This document shows, piece by piece, positions 27,075 through 36,201 of a DNA stretch of 39,489 nucleotides. The stretch lies in the NCBI GenBank assembly GCA_028284485.1, contig JANQRQ010000058.1:1-39489 (forward strand), given 5' to 3'. The notes beneath the pieces were generated by a model. The model did no database searches, had not been told where the DNA came from, and saw nothing but the letters and a program-made list of their open reading frames with translations. The DNA comes from Planctomycetaceae bacterium (GTDB lineage: Bacteria; Planctomycetota; Planctomycetia; Planctomycetales; Planctomycetaceae). The first letter of the stretch is position 1. Each line of letters starts with the position of its first letter. The translations under genes were made by a program, and so were the position numbers.

Positions 27075-27526
27075 CGAATCGTTCCAATCCAGCTCAATGA
27101 TGTTGGTTCATCATTCCTGTCAAGGGGAGATACAGTGCATCCTGGATGCATTCTGAATGCCGAATCACTGAATGCGAAACACCAAGCGTAATGGATTGTC
27201 GACTCGTCAGCCAGCTGTCAGCGTAGATGCTTCTGAAGAGTGCTTTTCTGTTTCTGGAAGCAGTCCGCTAATCAGGGAGCTCATTCCTCGAGCCGACTCC
27301 TTGTCCAACGTACGAGGAAACGAAGACCTGCTCTAGTACCAATTTGGGAGAGTTTCTAAACTCCCGCCGAGCAAGATCTTGGCTCGCATTGGGGAAGCAA
27401 TGGGCCAAATCGTAACTGCTGAAAGTTGTCGATGCACAGCCGTTCCAATGCAACAGAATTGGCACCGCTCAAACGATTACCGAGAGAACGAATGCCAACT
27501 TACTGACAACATTGTTCGAGGGAGTG
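27075..27526. other. Divergent intergenic region
   Basis: About 450 nt between the divergent hydrolase and patatin genes. It contains the overlapping palindromes listed separately and a GAGG sequence (27518-27521) that serves the patatin start. No gene was supported: the short minus-strand frame at 27268-27465 has no start signal and no recognisable domain. Confidence 0.45.
27136..27160. promoter_or_regulatory. Two overlapping perfect palindromes upstream of the hydrolase gene
   Basis: TGCATCC-T-GGATGCA (27136-27150, 7-bp arms) overlaps GCATTC-T-GAATGC (27148-27160, 6-bp arms) on the shared GCA. They sit about 62-86 nt upstream of the ATG of the minus-strand hydrolase-like gene. Two tandem, odd-centred palindromes with nearly identical cores suggest adjacent sites for a dimeric repressor, for example of LacI or GntR type. 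No regulator can be assigned, and chance cannot be excluded. Confidence 0.45.
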
Positions 27527-29371
27527 ATGACGGCCAATTCGCTGACACTTGACCTGCTAAGAATGCACAAGTCCACGGACGGCGTTAGCGCCGAAGGGCT
27601 AGCCCGCATTGCCGCCAGTGCCGAAGTGCAGCGTGTCCCGGCTGGCACGGTGATTCATCAAGCGGGGCATGCCATTCCGGATTTGATTCTCGTGATGACA
27701 GGGCGTTTGCGTCTTGTATTCGTTGATTCCGACGAGACCGAGCGGACGATTCAATATCTCGGGCGAGATGATCAGTTCGGCGCGCTTTCGTTGGGACTCA
27801 ATCAGAAGCTCCCGATTGGGCTGGTCGCCGATACGAAATCTCAAATCTTGAGAATTCCCACGGCTGAAGTCCGCCAAATTGCGGTGGAAGTTCCACTTTG
27901 GAAACGCAACTTGCTGAGGTCTGCCGCACTTGGGATGCGTTCTTCCGTTTTAGGAGACCGACCCCGCAAAGCGCCAAGAATCGTCAGCTTTTTGCATGCA
28001 TCGCCGCAGTCGCGATCAATGGTAAGGTCGATCGTTGCGAAGTTACGGGAGTTGGGCGAGCCGATTGCGATTTTTAGCGACGAGATTTCCGCACCACCCA
28101 TCGGCAGCGTGAATGTTCATTCGGTCATCGACCAGCAGGGGCGGTTGCAATCGCTTGATCAGATACGAAGCCGCGTGGTGGAGTTCAAGGACTGCAATCG
28201 GGTCATCTTGGATTTCAGCATTCAGAATGCGTTTCCGTATTCTGATGATCTTTTACATGCATGCGACTGTGTGTTTTGGTGTGTGACGAACGATGTCGTA
28301 CCGGAAACAGTAGAACAACTGTCAGACTTGCACAAAAGCCATTCGGGGCTGGTCAGCAAACAGAGGTGGGTGTCGGTGTTAAAGGCCGCCGAGACCGTCG
28401 CTCCACACGTGGCCGTCTTGAAAGACTTGGTGGGCCGCGACTTCAAGTTCTACCTGCCGGGGAATGCGGATGACTCGCAACGGCTGCATCGACAGGGGTT
28501 AATGCGTCTCATTCACGAGCTGCGCGATATCCGAATCGGGCTGACACTTGGTGGTGGAGCTGCACGCGGCATGGCGCATCTCGGTGCACTTCAGGTTTTG
28601 GATAGCGCGGGGCTGGTGTTCGATGATATCAGTGGAACCAGCGTTGGCGCAATGGTGGGGAGTTTATACGCGGCAGGCATGCCGCCAGACGTCGCGGCGA
28701 CATCTTTCGCCCGTGACCTGCAACCCTCACATCTCGAACGGCTATTGCCAGGTGGGGAACGATTCTACCTCGTTCGCAATTACCGGCGAAACCACTGGGA
28801 TCGCATGTTGCGGCACTATCTATTTCATTGGCGGCTGGAACAATTGCCAATCCCAATGCGGACGGTTTCAGTCGACCTCATTGGTGCTACTCAAGTTGTT
28901 CGACGAGAAGGTGACGCGGTCCATGCCATCTTAGAAAGCATCAATCTCCCCGGTCTTTCAACTCCGATTCTTCGTGACGGCATGGCGCTAGTCGATGGTG
29001 GCGTACTGAACGTGTTGCCGGCCGATGTTTTGGTCAACGACGGAGTGGACTACGTTGTTGCGGTCAACGTCAGTTCTCAGTTGTCACCCACATTTGCCGG
29101 TAACGATTCGGAAATGTCGACCGAACAAATGGTTGGTGCCAATGCATTCGAGACGATTGCACGCGTGCTAGCTGTTCAGCAGAAGAATATGCGGGCTTTC
29201 GGTTCTCAGCCTGCGGACTTCACGATCGCCCCCGACGTTTCGGAAGTTGACATATCAGCCTTCCAGGACGCTGTGGAAATCGCCCGACTTGGTACAGATG
29301 CCGCGCAAGAGGTTGTTACAGAACTCAAGAGTGATTTGGCGAAGATCGATCCGTGCCTAGTTATGGACTAA
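27527..29371 (+). CDS. Cyclic-nucleotide-binding-domain / patatin-like phospholipase (NTE-type)
   Basis: The 614-aa protein has an N-terminal cNMP-binding-like beta barrel (about 20-135, with VPAGTVIHQAGHAIPDL and LVMTGRLRLVF). A middle domain (about 150-315) resembles a degenerate MinD-like fold. A C-terminal patatin domain carries an oxyanion GGGAARG (342-348), a nucleophile motif GTSVG (Ser372) and DGG (Asp490). This order matches bacterial relatives of neuropathy target esterase, which hydrolyse phospholipids at membranes. The longest frame starts at a TTG (27512), but a GAGG five nucleotides before the ATG at 27527 favours the latter. It is a single gene, convergent with the GntR gene. 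Confidence 0.9.
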   Translation: MTANSLTLDLLRMHKSTDGVSAEGLARIAASAEVQRVPAGTVIHQAGHAIPDLILVMTGRLRLVFVDSDETERTIQYLGRDDQFGALSLGLNQKLPIGLVADTKSQILRIPTAEVRQIAVEVPLWKRNLLRSAALGMRSSVLGDRPRKAPRIVSFLHASPQSRSMVRSIVAKLRELGEPIAIFSDEISAPPIGSVNVHSVIDQQGRLQSLDQIRSRVVEFKDCNRVILDFSIQNAFPYSDDLLHACDCVFWCVTNDVVPETVEQLSDLHKSHSGLVSKQRWVSVLKAAETVAPHVAVLKDLVGRDFKFYLPGNADDSQRLHRQGLMRLIHELRDIRIGLTLGGGAARGMAHLGALQVLDSAGLVFDDISGTSVGAMVGSLYAAGMPPDVAATSFARDLQPSHLERLLPGGERFYLVRNYRRNHWDRMLRHYLFHWRLEQLPIPMRTVSVDLIGATQVVRREGDAVHAILESINLPGLSTPILRDGMALVDGGVLNVLPADVLVNDGVDYVVAVNVSSQLSPTFAGNDSEMSTEQMVGANAFETIARVLAVQQKNMRAFGSQPADFTIAPDVSEVDISAFQDAVEIARLGTDAAQEVVTELKSDLAKIDPCLVMD

Positions 29372-29423
29372 TCTCCGGACGTCTTGCGATGTCGCAGTAG
29401 GCACCATCAATAGCTGGAAAATT

Positions 29424-30119
29424 CTAATTTCCTCGATTGCGTCGCAGCAAACGAAGTACTAATTTTCGGCCGTTTTGAATCTGTTCGCTCATGAGCAGCC
29501 GCGACCGCATCGCATCTCGATTCCGCAGAGCATCAACCAAGTTCCGGTGGCTCCGGCAAGTTCCGTCTGCAACCGCCGGTGTGAGCAATTCTGGAGCGTG
29601 CCGCTGCGCTTCAAAAATGCGACTGATCGTGCGATATTCACGGACCACCTTCGTTAGTAGGCGATTGCGGGATGCTTCAATCAAAACTTCATGAAAGTGT
29701 TCTTCGTTGTCGAGCCAGCGGTGGAACTGCGCTGCCGTTGCACGTTGTTTGGTGCTGCGACGAATCTTAGCAGCAATTGCGGCCCAGTCGTCGACAATGG
29801 TTTCCAACTCTGCGAGTTGCTCATCCGTGATGAACTTGGCGGCCTCGGCCGCAGCGCAGCTTTCCGTGGCGTCGCGCAGGACGTACAACTCTTCGAGATC
29901 TTGGCGGTCCGCTTTTCGAACGGAAGCACCCGCGCCCGGGATATGCTCGATCAAACCTTCACTGGCCAATCGATTTAGTGCCTCTCGTACCGGGCCGAGA
30001 CTCACGCCGATTTCGTCGGCCAATCCGCGCGTCACCAGCCGATCCCCCGGGACCAAGTCGCCGTTCGTCAACTTGTTGCGGATATGACGGTACGATTTTT
30101 CCGCTAATGTTGGTTGCAT
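29424..30119 (-). CDS. GntR-family regulator, FCD/FadR subfamily (NanR-like)
   Basis: The N-terminal winged helix (residues 1-70) contains LAEKSYRHIRNKLTNGDLVPG and GVSLGPVREALNRLASEGLI, the classical GntR DNA-binding module. The C-terminal FCD effector domain has NEEHFHEVLIEASRN and GTCRSHRNLVDALRNRDAM, with histidines placed like the metal or carboxylate ligands of FadR and NanR. It is divergent from the sialidase/sulfatase/lyase operon, so I infer that it represses that operon and responds to a sialic-acid intermediate. This is inferred from position and family, not shown. An upstream ATG at 30146 would add nine residues. The ATG at 30119 gives a typical GntR start and leaves both inverted repeats outside the coding region. 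Confidence 0.86.
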   Translation of the reverse strand: MQPTLAEKSYRHIRNKLTNGDLVPGDRLVTRGLADEIGVSLGPVREALNRLASEGLIEHIPGAGASVRKADRQDLEELYVLRDATESCAAAEAAKFITDEQLAELETIVDDWAAIAAKIRRSTKQRATAAQFHRWLDNEEHFHEVLIEASRNRLLTKVVREYRTISRIFEAQRHAPELLTPAVADGTCRSHRNLVDALRNRDAMRSRLLMSEQIQNGRKLVLRLLRRNRGN

Positions 30120-30147
30120 ATTGATGAATGTGTGACAATACTGCATT

Positions 30148-30157
30148 TGTTATAACA
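30148..30157. promoter_or_regulatory. Perfect 10-bp palindrome, candidate GntR operator
   Basis: TGTTATAACA is its own reverse complement and lies between the divergent GntR gene and the sialidase-operon gene. It resembles the TTGT...ACAA spirit of FadR-subfamily operators, though not exactly the published consensus. Its TATAAC could also serve as a -10 element for the plus-strand operon, in which case binding would block transcription. Confidence 0.5.
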
Positions 30158-30178
30158 TGATTGATCACCATCAATCAT
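30157..30178. promoter_or_regulatory. Perfect 9-bp inverted repeat, candidate GntR operator
   Basis: ATGATTGAT and ATCAATCAT flank a 4-nt spacer (CACC), immediately after the TGTTATAACA palindrome. It ends 39 nt before the ATG of the five-domain fusion gene. The position in the divergent region of a GntR regulator and its target operon makes it the best operator candidate in the window. I did not see a third copy. Confidence 0.6.
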
Positions 30179-30217
30179 AGGCAATTGCTCAGGCCGAATC
30201 AACTCCGGAGTGTGTCC

Positions 30218-33200
30218 ATGAAAGACTTCCCGCAAACTCGGTTGGTTGCCGTTTTCGGCCTTTTCCTGTGCATTGCCGTACCAAACGTCAATGCCGAAGG
30301 TGCGGAGGCAAAAAGCTTCATCGAGCAGGGGATTCCGCGAGCCATGAAGTCGGCTGGTGCCCAATGGCAAACGGTCGATGGCCGATTAGTCGGCAGCGGC
30401 AAGCCGAACCGCTTGTACGCCACTGACGGCATCGGCGCGGGGGACTTTCACTTGTCAGCAAAGTTGAGCATCGATCGGTTGCAGCGCACGGCAGCGGCAT
30501 TTGAGATCGGTGACGATAACTTCTTCGGATTTGAAGGGGCGACGGGGAACTTCTATCTCAACGGGCGAATCTTCGGCGGGCGAAAGCAGTTGATGCCGTC
30601 GACCGACTTCCTCGCAGATGGAAAGGCGTTTACGTTTGAAGTCGAACGAGTTGGCTCGCGGATGAGGTTCCTCATCGATGGTAAGGAAGTGTTGGAGGTG
30701 AATTACGCCGGCGATCTCGGACGCATGGCTTTCTCTCCCGCGCGGTCGACGATGCGAATCGAGTCGTTGCAAGTCACAGGGAATTTGCGACAAGTCCGGT
30801 TACCGATCGGTGGGAAGAGTAATGCCGTTGTAGAATCCCTGCCGATTCCGCTCATTCCGCATATCGACCTGAACGGTGAAACGAAGCGTCAGGTCGTGGT
30901 CGCCCAAAAGTCGGGACAATACTACGGACAACCCGATACAGAACTGCTCGCCGATGGCAAGACGATGTTGGTTGCCTATCCATTGGGCCACGGTGGTCCC
31001 GACACCGAAGTCCGCCGCAGCGACGATGCCGGATTGACCTGGAGCGAACCATTGTCGGTTCCGGCAAACTTTAAAGGCGACCATAACGCGCCGGCGCTGC
31101 ATCGTGTCTCGGATGCGACTGGTAAAGAAAGAATTCTACTGATTGTCTCCCATCCGCAGATGAGGCAGTCGATTTCCGAAGATAATGGAGCGACGTGGTC
31201 ACCTCTTACGCCGATGCACCCGGGTTTTACCGGGCTAGGATCACGCGGACTGGCACCTCCCAAGACGCTGATGCCATTGCGGGACAAGTCTGGCAAGGTG
31301 ATCCCCGGCAATTATCTGACGATGCACCATGACCGATTGGGAAAAGGGATTTCGTTGGTACAGATCGTCACCGAAGACGGTGGGCGAACATGGAGTAAGC
31401 CACGACCGGTTGGCGACAGCCCCGGCCATCCGTGCGAACCGGTCATTATCCGTTCGCCCGACGGTAAGCAGTTGCTAGTGCTGGCTCGCGAGAATTCACG
31501 CACGATCAACTCACTGTGGATGACGTCCGACGACGAGGGGAAGACCTGGAGCGAACTCAAACAATTGCCGGCGACTTTGAATGGTGACCGCCACGAAGCA
31601 GCCTACACCGATGACGGCCGACTGTTTGTCACGTTCCGCTGCCGGTCGCCGAAAGGGCAGCAGCGGCCCTTCGAAGGTGATTGGGTCGGATGGGTCGGCA
31701 CCTACGACGACATCATTAACGGGCGTCCTGGTCAATACGTCGTCCGCTTGAAAGATAATCTCTACCGATATGATTGTGCCTATCCCGGGTTGGAAGTACT
31801 TCCTGACCAGACATTCGTCACGACAACTTATGGACACTGGACTGCGGGAGAGCAACCCTATTTGATCAGTGTGAGGTTCCAGATCGACGAACTCGATCGA
31901 CTCGCTGAAAACCAGCGTCCCTATTCGATTCCGATTATCGACCTAGACCAGCAAACACAGCGACAGGTTGTGGTTGACCGCGAACAAGGGCAGTACCTGG
32001 GGCATCCGACGACCTGTTTGTTGGAAGATGGCGAGACGATGCTGTCTGTCTACCCCAAAGGTCATGGACGAGGCGGCATAGTTTACAAACGCTCGGTTGA
32101 TGGTGGTTTGACATGGAGCGAACGCTTGCCGACACCTGAAAGTTGGGCGACATCCAAGGAAGTTCCCACACTGCATCGGGTCACCGGACCAGACGGGAAA
32201 AAGCGGATCATCATGTTTTCGGGGCTCAACCCATGCCGCATGGCTGTTACCGAAGATGATGGCGAGACTTGGTCCGAGATTGAGCCGATTGGCCAATGGG
32301 GCGGCATCGTGACCATGGGTTCTGTCGAGGCGCTGCGCACCGGCAAGGGACACTACATGGCGCTATTCCATGACGATGGTCGATTTTTCGCCGATCCGCC
32401 CGAGCGGCAGAATCCGATGCAAATGACGTTGTACAAAACGCTATCGGCCGATGGCGGGTTAACGTGGTCGTTCCCTGAAGTCATTGACAAATCTGTGGAG
32501 TACCACATTTGCGAGCCAGGATTGATTCGCTCTCCTGATGGAAAGCAACTGGCTGTCTTGTTGCGTGAAAACAGTCGACGCCACAACTCGCAGATCATAT
32601 TTTCCAATGACGAAGGCAATACTTGGACAAAACCTCGAGACTTGCCCGCAACACTCAACGGCGACCGGCATACCGGTAAATATGGTCCCGACGGGCGGCT
32701 GCTTATTTCGTTTCGCTGTCGGTCTCCTAAAGGGACAGTATGGCCGCCGACCGAAGGTGATTGGGTAGCATGGGTCGGCACATACGAGGACTTGGTCAGC
32801 GGTGATGAGGGGCAGTATGTGGTTCGACTCAAAAACAACCACGAAAGCGTCCGTGGAAGCGGCAACATTTGGGATTGTGCATATCCCGGCGTCGAAGTTC
32901 TGCCGGATGGCACATTTGTGGTGACAACCTATGGTCATTGGCAACCTGGCGAGTCGCCTTATGTGCTGAGCGTGCGATTGCAACTGGATGAGTTGGACGA
33001 AAATTCGTCGCGGACCGGCAACGAATCGAATTCCGAACTTGATCAAGCAAGAAATCAAGTCGAAAAAAAACCGGTACTCTCATCCGCGGATCGAGCACGG
33101 CTTCGCGTCGAGGAGGCGAGCGGCCCGCCGCGAGGGCTAGAGTCGCTAAATCCAATCACGTCTGACCCGTTGCGCGATGACGAACAACTTCAGAACATGC

Positions 33201-35251
33201 CGAATGTTTTGTTTATTGCAGTCGACGATTGGAACGATTGGGTGGGATGTCTAGGGCACGGGCAGGCCATTACTCCCAATGTCGACCGCCTCGCTGCGCG
33301 GGGTATATTGTTCGCCGACGCTCATTGCGCCGCCCCCGTCTGTAACCCATCACGCGTTGCGATCATGACTGGGAAGCGACCCGGTACAACCGGTGTATAT
33401 AACAACGGTCAAAGCCTGCGGAAGAAAGTTCCGAATGCGGTCACCATGTCGACTTACTTTTCGGACCACGGTTACTACGCCATTGGTGGTGGAAAGGTTT
33501 ATCACGACACTCCGACAATGTTCGACCGAGCGAGTTGGAACGCCTACTATCATTGGCATCCCGATCCTTACAGGCAGCGCACTCGCTATTACGATGTTCC
33601 CAGCCCGTACAGCAACCCTCCGGATCCGGAGCCCGCTGTGCGACCGTCGCAGCAAATCACACCCCTGACAAAACGAAACTTTGATTGGGCGGCGCTCGAT
33701 CAACCCGAGTCGGATTGGCCCGATTACAAGGTCGCGTCATGGGCTGCGGACTTTCTATCTCAAGAACACGACCGACCATTTTTTTTGGCTGTCGGGATTT
33801 TTCGCCCCCACGTGCCTTGGTTTAATCCCAAGGCGTACGTTGAGCAATACCCACTCGACAGCTTGATCCTGCCGCAAGTTAAATCAAACGACTTGGATGA
33901 CCTTGGGCCGATGGGTCGCCGACTGGCCCTCGATCGCGGATCGAGGCACGATAAAGTCGTGGAATTCGGCGAATGGAAGCCGGCCGTGCAAGCTTATCTC
34001 GCAAGCATTTCGTTTGCCGATGCCAATGTCGGTCGTGTTATCAATGCACTCGACTCGAGTGCTTATCGCGACAATACGATCGTCGTGTTCTGGTCAGATC
34101 ACGGATATCACCTCGGAGAGAAGAATCATTGGCATAAATTCACTTTGTGGAATCGGTCGACGCATGTCCCACTGGTTGTTGTTGCCCCTGGTGTGACCCG
34201 GTCGGGATCAGTTTGCCGTGAACCGGTCAATCTGCTGGACATCTATCCAACTCTGACTGAGTTGTGCGGACTCGATCCTCGATCGGATCTTGACGGTGAA
34301 AGCCTGGTGCCGTTGTTGCGCAATCCGGACGCCGGACGATCAACACCGTCAATCACAACCCACGGGGCTGGCAATCATTCGGCCCGCACGAAGGATTGGA
34401 CATACATTCGCTACTCGACTGGCGAAGAAGAGCTATATGATCGTAAGGCCGATCCGAATGAATGGCGTAATCTGGCAGGCGATCTAAAGTACTCTGCCAT
34501 TAAGAAGAGGTTGGCCGCTACATTTCCCAGAACGGTGGATGTGTCTCGCCGACGTTTGAAGATTGTCGCCTTTGGTGATTCGACGACCGCTAAACGCGAT
34601 ACGGTCGAACAGGTCTATGCGGACCGGTTGCCAAATCTTTTGCAACCCCGCGGTGTTGTTGCCGAGGTGATCAATTCCGGAGTCGGCGGCAGTCATACGG
34701 GCCGTTTGGCAGACAACGCTAAACACGATCGGCGACATGCGCTCGACCGATTCCGAAACGCCGTACTTGTGCATGAACCTGATGTGGCAATCATTCAATT
34801 CGGATGGAACGATTCCTGGGTCGACAGTAATAACTCAACGGACCCATCACGAATTCCGTTGAAAGATTACACGGGGAATCTTCGGAAGATGGTGACCCGA
34901 CTTCAAGAGAATGATGTTGATGTAGTGCTGATGACCCCCAACCGACCGCGTTCTGAATTGGCAGAGTGGCGGACCAAGCGAACTTCAGCCTACGTCAGGC
35001 AGGTTCGGCTACTCGCGCGTGAATTGGATGTGTCGCTTGTCGATGTTTGGAGTGAGTATTCGAAATACGAAAAGGTAAACGACCGATCGTTCGATGACTT
35101 GTTGCTCGACAATCTTCACCCGAACGACCAAGGGCACGAACTCGTGGCGGAACTGCTAGCTGATTGTATACAGACTCTACATAGAAATCGCGACGACCTG
35201 ATTCTGAAATCACACATTTCCGTGCAATCAACACGGTTGAATGGGCAGTAG
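30218..35251 (+). CDS. Secreted five-domain fusion: LamG-like, two sialidase-like, sulfatase, SGNH esterase
   Basis: The start is the ATG at 30218 with CGGAG upstream; the frame extends to a TTG at 30161 that would read through the inverted repeats. Signal peptide about 1-26. A LamG/DUF1080-like domain (about 30-190) is followed by two sialidase-like domains (about 207-565 and 568-928). Each has four Asp-boxes, such as SDDAGLTW, TEDGGRTW, SVDGGLTW and SNDEGNTW. A sulfatase domain (about 994-1440) has NVLFIAVDDWNDWVG and a C-N-P-S-R formylglycine motif (Cys1042). A C-terminal SGNH hydrolase (about 1445-1666) has GDS (Ser1455) and DNLH (Asp1631, His1634). I infer stepwise desulfation, de-O-acetylation and hydrolysis of sialoglycans. 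Substrates are not proven, and each sialidase-like domain's catalytic residues need alignment. Confidence 0.93.
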   Translation: MKDFPQTRLVAVFGLFLCIAVPNVNAEGAEAKSFIEQGIPRAMKSAGAQWQTVDGRLVGSGKPNRLYATDGIGAGDFHLSAKLSIDRLQRTAAAFEIGDDNFFGFEGATGNFYLNGRIFGGRKQLMPSTDFLADGKAFTFEVERVGSRMRFLIDGKEVLEVNYAGDLGRMAFSPARSTMRIESLQVTGNLRQVRLPIGGKSNAVVESLPIPLIPHIDLNGETKRQVVVAQKSGQYYGQPDTELLADGKTMLVAYPLGHGGPDTEVRRSDDAGLTWSEPLSVPANFKGDHNAPALHRVSDATGKERILLIVSHPQMRQSISEDNGATWSPLTPMHPGFTGLGSRGLAPPKTLMPLRDKSGKVIPGNYLTMHHDRLGKGISLVQIVTEDGGRTWSKPRPVGDSPGHPCEPVIIRSPDGKQLLVLARENSRTINSLWMTSDDEGKTWSELKQLPATLNGDRHEAAYTDDGRLFVTFRCRSPKGQQRPFEGDWVGWVGTYDDIINGRPGQYVVRLKDNLYRYDCAYPGLEVLPDQTFVTTTYGHWTAGEQPYLISVRFQIDELDRLAENQRPYSIPIIDLDQQTQRQVVVDREQGQYLGHPTTCLLEDGETMLSVYPKGHGRGGIVYKRSVDGGLTWSERLPTPESWATSKEVPTLHRVTGPDGKKRIIMFSGLNPCRMAVTEDDGETWSEIEPIGQWGGIVTMGSVEALRTGKGHYMALFHDDGRFFADPPERQNPMQMTLYKTLSADGGLTWSFPEVIDKSVEYHICEPGLIRSPDGKQLAVLLRENSRRHNSQIIFSNDEGNTWTKPRDLPATLNGDRHTGKYGPDGRLLISFRCRSPKGTVWPPTEGDWVAWVGTYEDLVSGDEGQYVVRLKNNHESVRGSGNIWDCAYPGVEVLPDGTFVVTTYGHWQPGESPYVLSVRLQLDELDENSSRTGNESNSELDQARNQVEKKPVLSSADRARLRVEEASGPPRGLESLNPITSDPLRDDEQLQNMPNVLFIAVDDWNDWVGCLGHGQAITPNVDRLAARGILFADAHCAAPVCNPSRVAIMTGKRPGTTGVYNNGQSLRKKVPNAVTMSTYFSDHGYYAIGGGKVYHDTPTMFDRASWNAYYHWHPDPYRQRTRYYDVPSPYSNPPDPEPAVRPSQQITPLTKRNFDWAALDQPESDWPDYKVASWAADFLSQEHDRPFFLAVGIFRPHVPWFNPKAYVEQYPLDSLILPQVKSNDLDDLGPMGRRLALDRGSRHDKVVEFGEWKPAVQAYLASISFADANVGRVINALDSSAYRDNTIVVFWSDHGYHLGEKNHWHKFTLWNRSTHVPLVVVAPGVTRSGSVCREPVNLLDIYPTLTELCGLDPRSDLDGESLVPLLRNPDAGRSTPSITTHGAGNHSARTKDWTYIRYSTGEEELYDRKADPNEWRNLAGDLKYSAIKKRLAATFPRTVDVSRRRLKIVAFGDSTTAKRDTVEQVYADRLPNLLQPRGVVAEVINSGVGGSHTGRLADNAKHDRRHALDRFRNAVLVHEPDVAIIQFGWNDSWVDSNNSTDPSRIPLKDYTGNLRKMVTRLQENDVDVVLMTPNRPRSELAEWRTKRTSAYVRQVRLLARELDVSLVDVWSEYSKYEKVNDRSFDDLLLDNLHPNDQGHELVAELLADCIQTLHRNRDDLILKSHISVQSTRLNGQ

Positions 35252-35256
35252 ACACG

Positions 35257-36201
35257 ATGACGACTGGCGACGTTGGAAGTCTGCGCGGTGAGCACCGGTT
35301 AACGGGACTCGTACCGGTGATCCCGACTCCCATGAACGAGGATGAGTCGCTTGACGAACTGGGGATCGAGCGTCTCATCGAGTTTGTCCTGCGGTACTCA
35401 TTTAGCGGAGTCTGGGCACTGGCATCGGCTGGAGAAGACCCGCATTTGCCGCTGGATGTCATTGATGACGCAACACGGCTGTTCGTACGGCACTTGGATG
35501 GTCGATTGCCATTGATCGTGAAAACGAGTCTGCCCGGGACTCGGCAGACGATTGAGCGAACGAAACGAATGTCGGACTTGGGAATCGATGCGGCGGCCAT
35601 CCATTTTGACCAAAAGGACCTGGGCGAATCCCACGTTCGCAGGCACTTCGACTTGGTTATTGAATCATCGCCTGTTCCCATTTTCATCTATCACAATCCT
35701 CACCGTGGGGCACGGCAGTCTCTGAATCAGCTGCTCGATTTGTTGTCGCACCCGCAGGTCGCAGGGATGAAGGCGGGTGGCAGCGACCTGGGCGAACTGC
35801 AACGTCTCTGCTTGTGGGCCGACCCAGATGTTTCGGTGATGACGGCAGGCGGTGGTCAAATTCTGGCCGGCCTGGCAATGGGTGCCGCAGGGCATACGGC
35901 GATTCCCCTGTTGGCATTCCCGGAAAGAGCTTTCGCTATTCTGGAGCATCTGCGTGCTGGGCGACTTTCTGATGCGCGACGCGAGCAGCGTATTATTTTG
36001 GATTTTCTTCAACAGATGCCCAAACTCGGCAACCGCGAAGTCAATGGTGAAGTGAAAGCCGTTCTGGAGACGCGCGGCGTATTGAAACGGTACGTTTCGG
36101 CACCGTTCATCGCGGCGACGGACGAACAGGTGGCGCGATTCCGTAATCTATGTGAACAAATGCAGCTCTTTGCACCCTCGTTGGAAGGAATCGGCCAATG
36201 A
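35257..36201 (+). CDS. Divergent DapA/NanA-family aldolase
   Basis: The 314-aa TIM-barrel protein belongs to the dihydrodipicolinate synthase/N-acetylneuraminate lyase family. A Schiff-base lysine is visible in GMKAGGSD (Lys172) and the catalytic Tyr in IYHNP (Tyr145). The substrate-binding GxTGE loop is altered to ASAGE, with Ala58 replacing the Thr that binds the pyruvate carboxylate. It starts 5 nt after the fusion gene and overlaps the next gene by 4 nt (ATGA). It sits beside an ordinary N-acetylneuraminate lyase two genes later, so it probably handles a related keto-acid sugar or has a modified reaction. The substrate is unknown. Confidence 0.88.
   Translation: MTTGDVGSLRGEHRLTGLVPVIPTPMNEDESLDELGIERLIEFVLRYSFSGVWALASAGEDPHLPLDVIDDATRLFVRHLDGRLPLIVKTSLPGTRQTIERTKRMSDLGIDAAAIHFDQKDLGESHVRRHFDLVIESSPVPIFIYHNPHRGARQSLNQLLDLLSHPQVAGMKAGGSDLGELQRLCLWADPDVSVMTAGGGQILAGLAMGAAGHTAIPLLAFPERAFAILEHLRAGRLSDARREQRIILDFLQQMPKLGNREVNGEVKAVLETRGVLKRYVSAPFIAATDEQVARFRNLCEQMQLFAPSLEGIGQ

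Noticed and set aside
27512-27526. Longer patatin start at a TTG
   Set aside because: The GAGG at 27518-27521 lies downstream of this TTG and is correctly placed for the ATG at 27527.
30161-30217. Upstream extension of the fusion gene to a TTG start
   Set aside because: The TTG lies inside the 9-bp inverted repeat and has no ribosome-binding site. The ATG at 30218 has CGGAG upstream and begins a clear signal peptide.
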